Shown piece by piece: positions 55,479 to 64,000 of a stretch of DNA of 64,000 nt; the first letter of the stretch is position 1, and each line of letters opens with the position of its first letter. This stretch comes from Bimuria novae-zelandiae CBS 107.79 (lineage: Eukaryota > Ascomycota > Dothideomycetes > Pleosporales > Didymosphaeriaceae): the NCBI GenBank assembly GCA_010015655.1, contig ML976689.1:269160-333159 (forward strand), in the 5' to 3' direction. A model generated the notes under the pieces. It ran no database searches and was not told the DNA's origin. It was given only the letters and a program-made list of their open reading frames with translations. The translations under genes were made by a program, and so were the position numbers.

Positions 55479-56276
55479 GGATCGAGCATCAAGTGATATG
55501 GCCATGGAGGCAGAGATTGGAAGCGGGTTGTAAATACGACAGCTAGGCGACAAGTGGCTGGTTTTTTTTTTGTGTTAGACTCCTAGAGTCGGAACGTGAG
55601 CGGCTTCGATGCCGAGGATGCTTTTGCAATGGGATTTTTTTTTTTTGCGACACATTCCATCTGCGTGCGTGAAGTTGCGCATGTGGCCTGTTAATAAGGA
55701 AGACAAACATTCAAATCGATGAGAGGTGAGCTGATGTGTTGCAGGCTTGGGGTGATGATACTGACTGCAATGTAGCATACGGCACCACCCGAAACAAGTC
55801 ATGTGCATTCGAGTGCAAGCGCTTCTCTGCCGAGCACCTGTTCACCCGATAACGACCCAGGGTAACGAGCGCCTGCTTCGAAACGGCCTCTGACAGGCGG
55901 AAATGCATCCCGAGTAGCCTCAAGTGGCGTTGCACGTTTAAAATTTCTGGGTTATACTACGGCCCGGGTGGACTCCAGGCACTTAACATTCACAGATCTG
56001 CGTACTGATAATGAACTATAGTTGATCAGTAATCAACGGCCTTTGACGATTACCCGATTAGGCAGTTTGAGGATTCGGGTCACGACACTTTCCACAACAT
56101 GCTACTACAACACACGAAAGGTAGCCGGTGCGCACCTAAGGTTCTGTTGCTCTGAAGGCCCATTTAATGACTATATGTCGACCCTTATTTGTTAATATAT
56201 ACAGTTGAATGCATCCCCAAATCCACCGCTCCTCTCTTCTCGTCTTCTCTGCTCTGATGCCATTCATCCCACACGC
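55479..56276. other. Intergenic, no supported gene
   Basis: Lies between two 3' ends. Contains short T runs (55561 and 55636) and no convincing gene. Confidence 0.45.
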
Positions 56277-57896
<1,620 letters not shown>

Positions 57897-59062
57897 TCAA
57901 GGCATAGGGTAGCTCTGCGCAAAAAGCTCCTTGATCTCGTCGTAATCGTAGCCCAGCGTGAGCGCCATCTGAAGCAGCACGCGCGCCTTCTGAGGGTTGT
58001 AAAATCCACCACCGATAGTAAACCCTTCTTCTGAGCTGGGAACAAATCCATCGGCGCTCCTGTGACTTGATACCATCGGGATTCCGGTAGCGTTGAACAA
58101 GCTCTCGGCAGCTTCGCTGGCGACGCTGGACATTCCGCCCGCACCGACACCCGCAACGACGATGCCATCTGCACCAGCAGCGTAGGAGGCGTTGAAAAGC
58201 GCGGGGTCCATATCTTGATGCGCGTACAAGATGTCAACCTGGGCAAGAGAAGTGGCGTTTGTGAGATTGAAGTGGGTGACTCCGAGGGGGGCGGCAGGCG
58301 CGTAGTAGAAATAGGGGACTTGGTTAATGAAGAAACCGAGTTGTCCTGCTTCAGTGCTGAAGAAGGTATCGAGCGAGTTTGCGTTGTTCTTGGTTGTGTA
58401 GAATGCGGAACCGATGCGACTGTCGCCGTTAGTGCTCTTGCTCCGTTCAAATAAGAAGTCGCGACGTACTCATTCAGCGAGATCAGTGTCCCGCGGTCTT
58501 TTGCATTCTCGCTCGCAGCCAACGTAACAGCCTGCAGTAGGTTCAAGGGACCGTCTGCACTCAGCGCAGTTGCTGGCCTCATGGCGCCGACGACAACAAC
58601 GGGTTTGCTCGAGTTCACAGCAAGTTCCAGGAAGAATGCCGTCTCTTCGAGTGTGTCGGTGCCGTGTGTAACCACCACTCCGCTGATCTCATCCTTGGCC
58701 AGCTCCTCGTTTATTTGGTGGGCTAACTTGAGCGAGATGGTTTGGTTTACACTCCCAGAGTCAACATTTGAAATTTGGTAGCCGGCAATGTTCGAGATGT
58801 TCAAGATCTCCGGTACGGCATCAACAAGTTGCTGGACACCGAGACCGACCTGATAGCCAATGGTTTGGGTGTTCGTGGTACCTTGCGAAGCGATTGTACC
58901 GCCTGTCGCAAAGATGGTGACATTAGGCAGAGATGCGTTGATCGGTGTCTGGATATCTTGTCGGACAAAGAGAGTATGCGTTTCCGATTCCGGATGAGCG
59001 ATGGGAGAGGCCAAAACCAGAGCCCTGAAGGCAGGAAGCACGTAAGCCGGGCTGAACCTCAT
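57897..59062 (-). CDS. Secreted type II L-asparaginase, two exons
   Basis: Exons 59062-58470 and 58419-57897 give 1116 bases, 371 residues. The 50-bp intron (GTACGT, CTAAC branch, GACAG) restores the family motif LNDRIGSAFYTTK. Without splicing the frame runs on into a nonsense tail. MRFSPAYVLPAFRALVLASP is a probable signal peptide. Active-site motifs are both present: FATGGTIASQG with the catalytic Thr56, and VVVTHGTDTLEET with Thr135 and Asp136; GAMRPATALSADGPLNL follows. The C-terminal half has GIVVAGVGAGGM, GIPMVSSHRSADGF and LLQMALTLGYDYDEIKELF. The enzyme hydrolyses asparagine to aspartate and ammonia, here likely outside the cell for nitrogen supply. Confidence 0.92.
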
Positions 59063-59437
59063 CTTGACCGACAAATAATTTTGGAAGCGATTGAAGTAGA
59101 TGGGACAGAATCCTGGTTCCAATACCGCACCAAAACGCCTCTTTTTATACCTTTCATCAAGCAAAGCATCAATTCGAGGCTAGCATTCAGTCAGCCTTCC
59201 AAGACGATGGCTTACTTCGTTATCTCGAGATGAGTGCCTTGGCTGCATCATGAATCGTCACCGCCCGCGGAAGGGCGCGGTATGCATCAAGGCAGCGCCT
59301 CAATGACCAATTCACCAGTATCAGCACGGTAGGTTTAGGTAAGTCGACACGCGCGGCCTTGGTGATAACGGATTGTTATCAGTGGGGAGCGTCAGTTCGT
59401 CCACGCTGCCAAGGACCTACAGCAAGATCGGCAAGTG
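59063..59437. other. Intergenic
   Basis: Promoter region of the asparaginase gene and the flank of the nested transposon. No gene seen. Confidence 0.45.
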
Positions 59438-59439
59438 TA

Positions 59440-59488
59440 CCCTGCCGAGACAGTCAGTGCGCCGCGACACTAACGCGCCACCCCAACA
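59440..59488 (+). repeat. Left terminal inverted repeat of the outer element (49 bp)
   Basis: Identical to the reassembled right repeat over 49 bases; TA precedes it at 59438-59439. Confidence 0.92.
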
Positions 59489-59529
59489 GATGTAGCACCT
59501 CAACTTTGACGCGCCGCATCTCCACCAAT

Positions 59530-61400
59530 ATGGATCTGATTGAGGCTGCAATCATCGCTATCGACTCACGAGAACCTGGAGAAACTTTCTCATATAGAAA
59601 AATTGCAGAAGAATTTGGTGTTGTGCGGTCAATATTAACGCGCCGGCATAGACGCGCCATGCAGGCGCGTACATAGCTACTATAGACTCGCCAAAATTTT
59701 AACTAATAATAAGAATCTAAGCTCTTATAGTATATATAGCGTCTTACTTAGAAAGGTCTACCCCCTACGCGTTAGATAATCTAAAACTTTATATTAATTA
59801 TCGCTAAAAAGGATATCTCTATATAATAGGTTAATTACTTTATTAGATACCACCCTAACTCCCTAATCTCGCGATAGATAACTAGGCTAGATAGTAATTA
59901 CTATAACGCTAATTTAGGCGCAAGATATAGGCTCTACTTTAAGCTTCTATATAAGAAAATTATAAAGTATAGCATAGAGCCTTAGCATACCTATAATATG
60001 GACGAAAAAGGCTTCCTACTCGGCATCACTGGCAGGTCAAAAAGGATCTTCGACAGGCCTATATATGAGAGTCGCCAAGTGAGGCAATCTATCCAGGATG
60101 GTAGTCGTGAGTGGATCTCGCTTATCGCATGTATATGCGCCGATAGATCTACTGTTAATCTATTACTAATCTATTGATCTGACGCTGAGACTCTACAATT
60201 AAGCTAGGTTAAGGAAATTAACGTTAATTCTTATAAAGTCTTTATCACCTCATCAACCTCTAGATAGTTAAACAACGAGATAGGGCTTTAATAGCTAAAA
60301 TAGGTGTTTAATCGCTATACTAAGGAGAAGGCTTAATAGTAGTGGCAACTCCTAGTCCTTAATAGGCATAGATCTCACGTTACTATAGATTTTATTAACT
60401 ACTATAATTAGAAAAAGATCCTCCTTGCGATATTTCCCCCTTACGCCACTTATACGCTATAGCCTCTAGACGTTTGTGTGTTTAAGTCTCTTTCTATCGC
60501 CTACTCCGACGAGCTCTCCGCATACCTGTATAGGAGTTAGGGGCTATTAATAATTGCTAAAAGAGACTTCTTTACACTATTTTAAAAGGTCTAGATAACG
60601 TTAGTTACGCTATAATTAATTACTAAAGCTTTTAAGTATATAGGTATCTCGCCGCCAGATCCTACACTAATTCTTAGTTAATTTAATAAAGATAAGTCTC
60701 TAAAATAGAGATTACGTAAAAGCTCTACTTTAGTACTTAGCGCGTCCGATTAGCGCAAAATCAATTAGCTTTTAAAGGTTGTTGTTAATACAAGGGGAGG
60801 TAATAAGGCCAAGAAGCTAAGTCACACTATACACTTAATCTCTATACAGAAGTAGCTCCTAGAGCATAAGAATTAGGGGCTACGAGAAGCCCTCACAAAC
60901 TAGAAATAGCGTTAAATAAAGGGCAGGACTCTACCTTTTGAGTAGCTAGATAAGTAGTATAGAGGATCTGTTTTCTAGTCACCTGCCCGCGTACAGAGGA
61001 CGCGCGATTCTCTCAGCCAATAAAAGGCTAAAAAGCAATAACTACAACTCTAGAAAAGTGAGTAGAGAGAGATCTAGATAGTAAATTAGTAGCTTAAAGC
61101 TTGTTTACTATAGGAAAAGCGTGTTACGCGTGTAGTAGCTAGAAATACGCGCGCTAAGGAGAAAGCTAATTAGGCTACTAAGTAACGCCTCTATTAATAG
61201 GCTCGCAAGACTTAATAATAACTTTAAAAACATCTTAAAATTATTAAAAAGGGAAGCTAGAATGCTTTAAAAGCTACTTATATAATTATAAAGAGGAAGA
61301 AGCCTACGCCGGCATCTATACGCGTTAATATAGTAATATTTACGCTATTAGCGCTAGTATCGCGCAGTAGCTAAATAATTAGAACACTAAGTAGATATTT
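59530..61400 (+). pseudogene. Transposase of the outer pogo/Fot1-type element
   Basis: ATG 59530 opens MDLIEAAIIAIDSREPGE and SYRKIAEEFGV, stopping at TAG 59674-59676 after 48 codons. The same frame continues with many stops: MDEKGFLLGITGRSKRIF (first catalytic aspartate, codon 60001), LNRHRSHVT (60361, where DGHGSH is expected, so the second aspartate has become asparagine), and PLDVCVFKSL (third aspartate, codon 60469). The last two are separated by 35 residues, the DD35D spacing of the pogo family. No indel is needed up to at least 60471. Changes are G-to-A and C-to-T. The C-terminal coiled, basic region is recognisable but full of stops. Confidence 0.82.
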
Positions 61401-61625
61401 ATAATTTAACTAGTTAGTAATCTTCTATAGCTCTATAAAATCTTAACTCTAGAAAATTTCGCGATAAAAGCTTTTGTGTAAAACTCTACAGCCTCATGTT
61501 GCTGGCTGCGGTGCTGGTGTTGGGGTGGCGCGTTAACATGTTGGTTCAGCACTTGGCGCGGTTCGGCAAATGGCGCACCCCCGCATTTTCCACCCAATCC
61601 TTCACCCACCCATAACTCAGCTAAT

Positions 61626-63521
61626 ATGGATCTAATTGACAAGGCAATTGAAGAAATCGAATCGCGCGGACCAGGAGAAGAATTCTCGTATCGAAAAATA
61701 GCGAAAAAATATGGTGTACCAGACACTACGTTGAGGAGGATACACCAGGGCAAAAACGTGCCGATGAAAGAGCAACAACTCTAACGGCGAAAACTTACCC
61801 CTCAACAAGAACTGGAGCTTGTAAGCTATATAGAAAAGCTTACAGGCCGTTGTCTACTACCTACAAGGGAGATGCTGCAGAATTTTGCTTTATTAATTGC
61901 AAAAACTAACGGCGAACAACCAGTAGGAAAAAGCTAGGTTACCCGATTTATTAACCGTTACAACGTTAAAATTACCCCTTATTAGGTTACTGGAATGGAT
62001 CGCGCGCGCCACCAAGCTAATTCAAGGGCTAAATACAAGCAATTCTTTCAACTTCTGCTAGAGAAAATGGAGGAGTACAATATAGAGCCTCGTCACACGT
62101 ACAATATGGATGAGAAGGGCTTCCTTACAGGAGTGATTGGAAGAAGCAAAAGGATCTTCAGCAAAGCTATGTGGGACCGCGGGGAAGTGAAATCAGCCCT
62201 CCAAGATGGCAACAGAGAGTGGATAACCATCCTAGCTTGCGTCTGCGCTGATGGAACTGCGTTGCCACCAAGGCTACTATTTGCAGCTGCCAATAACGCT
62301 CTCCAATCGGCCTGGGTAGAGGATATTGAGGCTGGGAAGCATGAGGTATTCGTCACTACATCTCCTAATGGATAGACCAACAACGATATAGGCCTTGCGT
62401 GGCTCGAGCAGGTCTTTAATCGGTATATAAAAGCGAAAGCTCGTCGATCCTACCGACTACTGATCGTGGATGGCCATGGGTCCCACGTAACGAGAGAGTT
62501 TATTAACTACTGTGACCACAATTGGATTCTCCTTATAATATTCCCCCCTCACAGTACCCACACGCTGCAGCCCCTTAATGTAGTACTCTTTAAGCCTCTC
62601 TTATTAGCCTACTTAAAAGCCCTCACTACCTATCTCCACGAGGCCCAGGGGCTACTCTTAGTAAAGAAAGGAGACTTCTTCCCTCTCTTCTGGGAAGCCT
62701 GGACCATCTCCTTTAAGAAGAAAACGATTCTAAAGTCCTTTAAGGCCACTGGCATATGGCCCCGTAACGCTGAGGTTATCCTTCAGAAATACAGGCCATC
62801 AACTCCAGTGGAGCAGGATTCGAGAGAGAGCAGTACCTCTGTACTCAGCGGCAAGGATTGGCTTAAAATCGAGACCCTCGTGCGTAATACTGTGAGGGAG
62901 GAGGGTAGTAGGGAGGTGCAGAAGCTGAAGCGTTCTCTCCACCACATCTCTGTTCAAAATGACATCCTCCACGCTGAGGTACAAGGCCTGACAAAGGCCC
63001 TACAAGTCAAGAAGAAGCAGCAGAAGAAGAGCAAGCCTCTAGACCTGCAACAACGCAGGGAGTACCACGGTGGTGCAGTTTTCTGGTCCCCGAGGAAGCT
63101 GAGGGAGGCTAGAGTACGCGAGAGCGTTGTAGATAAGGAGAAAGAGAAAGTAGAACTCAAAAAAGCGCGTAAGAAGGCAGAAATAACCTCAGCTAAGCTA
63201 CGTAACCTACAGGAGAAGAAAGAGAGAGAAAGGTTAAGGGTTAAGAAAAGGGAGGAAAAGGAGAGGGTCGCGGCGGAGAAACAGGCTGAGCAATAATAGA
63301 GGATTCAGGAGAAAGAAAACTCCGAAAAGGCTATACAAACTTCCTAAAAGGGAAAGAGGAAGGTCTCAAAGCCTGCCGCAGCGCCAAAACAGAAAAAAAA
63401 GCAACGTGTGGTGGTTGCTGAGGGTAGGGGGGATAGGGGTGATGAAATAGGGCGTGATCCAGCACCCACAACAACAACGCGCCGTGGCCGCAACATTAAA
63501 CTTCCAGCGAAATTCCAGTAG
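61626..63521 (+). pseudogene. Transposase of the inner pogo/Fot1-type element
   Basis: One frame from ATG 61626 to TAG 63521 (631 codons) with no indel and seven internal stops: TAA 61782, TAG 61935, TAG 61983, TAG 62373, TAA 63294, TAG 63297 and TAA 63345. Each suits an original CAA, CAG or TGG. Domains in order: helix-turn-helix (SYRKIAKKYGVPDTTLRR), a second DNA-binding part, then DDE: NMDEKGFLTGV (Asp162), VDGHGSHVTREFINY (Asp282) and THTLQPLNVVLFKPLL, where codon 318 is AAT (Asn) instead of the expected aspartate. Spacing 282-318 leaves 35 residues. The C-terminus is a basic coiled coil. The D318N change is also G-to-A. The copy cannot transpose itself but could be mobilised through its intact ends. 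Confidence 0.92.
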
Positions 63522-63628
63522 TACATCTTTTTCGCAGCAATTTATATAGTAATTGAATGAATTATTAGAATATTCTAGCTATTGTGGACGACTCAGTAAC
63601 GAGGTGTTGTAAACTGCGTGATTTGGTT

Positions 63629-63674
63629 GGGGTGCGCCATTTGCCGAACCGCGCCAAGTGCTGAACCAACATGT
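63629..63674 (-). repeat. Right terminal inverted repeat of the inner element (46 bp)
   Basis: Exact inverse of 61536-61581, followed by TA 63675-63676. Confidence 0.92.
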
Positions 63675-63823
63675 TAGTGTCGCGGCGCACTGACTGTCTC
63701 GGCAGGGTAGTGCCCGAGAGGGATTCTTATGCTCTGCGCATATACAACGAGCTTCTCAGACTGAAGGCTCTCGAGTTTCTACTTCGCCGTGTTCGTCTCA
63801 TCATCTTCGCTCCTGTTCCATTC

Positions 63824-63994
63824 CTATGCACTTTTCTTTCTCTTCATCTTGTCAATCATACGCGAGTTCCTTCTCCACCGTACTGGATCGTCTTTCAGAC
63901 TTCGCTGATGGGCTTCCATAGCTTCTTCGTGTTTCTCTGCCGTGGTTCCCTTGGAGTCATAGTCAGTCGTCATATCGTAACCCATTCCTGCCAT
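63824..63994 (-). CDS. Small hypothetical protein, 56 residues
   Basis: ATG 63994-63992 in a favourable context (CCAAAATGGC) opens a 57-codon frame to TAG 63826-63824. The product starts MAGMGYDMTTDYDSKGTTAE and continues with a charged, helical stretch (KHEEAMEAHQRSLKDDPVRW, RRNSRMIDKMKRKKSA). Composition is coding-like, with no chance runs. The start is 6 bases from the window edge, so upstream exons or a promoter cannot be seen. Family not recognised. Confidence 0.4.
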   Translation of the reverse strand: MAGMGYDMTTDYDSKGTTAEKHEEAMEAHQRSLKDDPVRWRRNSRMIDKMKRKKSA

Positions 63995-64000
63995 TTTGGA

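Larger units (their letters stand above)
61536..63674 (+). mobile_element. Inner pogo/Fot1-type element (2139 bp)
   Basis: 46-bp perfect terminal inverted repeats (61536-61581 and 63629-63674, beginning ACATGTTGGTTCAGCACTTG) are flanked by TA at 61534-61535 and 63675-63676. It sits exactly at a TA within the right inverted repeat of the outer element; removing it plus one TA restores that repeat. It encodes one transposase with normal composition and only a few nonsense changes, so it is younger than its host. Confidence 0.94.
59440..63707 (+). mobile_element. Outer pogo/Fot1-type element with nested insertion
   Basis: The left end at 59440 begins CCCTGCCGAGACAGTCAGTG. The right end at 63707 is its exact inverse. 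TA flanks both (59438-59439 and 63708-63709). The right inverted repeat is split: 61518-61535 and 63677-63707, with the inner element between. Reassembled, left and right repeats are identical over 49 bases, and the original element was about 2.1 kb. It contains one transposase remnant, from 59530, heavily changed to TA-rich sequence, with normal islands at 59440-59690, about 60000-60150, and next to the inverted repeats. Confidence 0.92.

Overview
The window looks like a filamentous ascomycete chromosome (Pezizomycotina, probably Dothideomycetes). Genes are single or carry a few introns of about 45-120 bp with GTRNGY-type donors and CTAAC-like branch points. The protein families are fungal: HET, NB-ARC/TPR NLR, DUF6590, AA16 LPMO, GH11 xylanase, fungal-type histidine kinase. 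Repeats show the C-to-T signature of repeat-induced point mutation (RIP), an ascomycete process. Several listed starts in raw frames are GTG or TTG and were replaced by ATG starts. Nine multi-exon models were checked by hand and each spliced length is a multiple of three.

Layout. 1-3.7 kb: the 5' end of a pogo/Fot1-type transposase on the minus strand, abutting a broken Kelch-type gene, then a broken membrane-protein gene. 6.9-8.1 kb: a three-exon zinc-ribbon protein. 13.2-18.4 kb: a 977-residue NB-ARC/TPR NLR and a DUF6590 protein, both minus strand. 21.1 kb: an N-terminal fragment of a tyrosine/proline-rich protein that may be related to the DUF6590 family. 23-28.8 kb: an old-yellow-enzyme-like oxidoreductase, a HET-domain pseudogene and a secreted AA16-type LPMO. 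30.3-41.2 kb: a dense block with an MDR dehydrogenase, a small secreted protein, a PflX-like radical SAM protein, two hypothetical proteins, an SRR1-domain protein and a further hypothetical. 42.7-44.7 kb: a decayed histidine kinase next to a broken hypothetical gene.

44.7-52.1 kb is an AT-rich, RIP-degraded repeat island. It holds a 1.93-kb LTR element with a 5-bp target duplication, a 3.08-kb PIF/Harbinger element with TAA target duplications and two decayed genes (Myb/SANT-like and transposase), and a RIP-hit ORF with a possible SAM-like domain. 52.7-59.1 kb returns to housekeeping and secreted-enzyme genes: a CHMP7-like ESCRT-III protein, the complex I ESSS subunit, a GH11 xylanase and a secreted L-asparaginase. 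59.4-63.7 kb is a nested transposon pair: a 2.14-kb pogo/Fot1-type element inserted at a TA inside the right terminal inverted repeat of an older, more heavily mutated relative. A small possible gene lies at the right edge.

Together the window shows gene islands alternating with transposon-rich, mutagenised DNA. Loci usually linked to non-self recognition or signalling (NLR, DUF6590, HET, histidine kinase) lie among them, several already pseudogenised. AA16, GH11 and asparaginase are secreted enzymes consistent with plant-biomass use. The host-gene assignments rest on motif recognition by eye; no database search was run.
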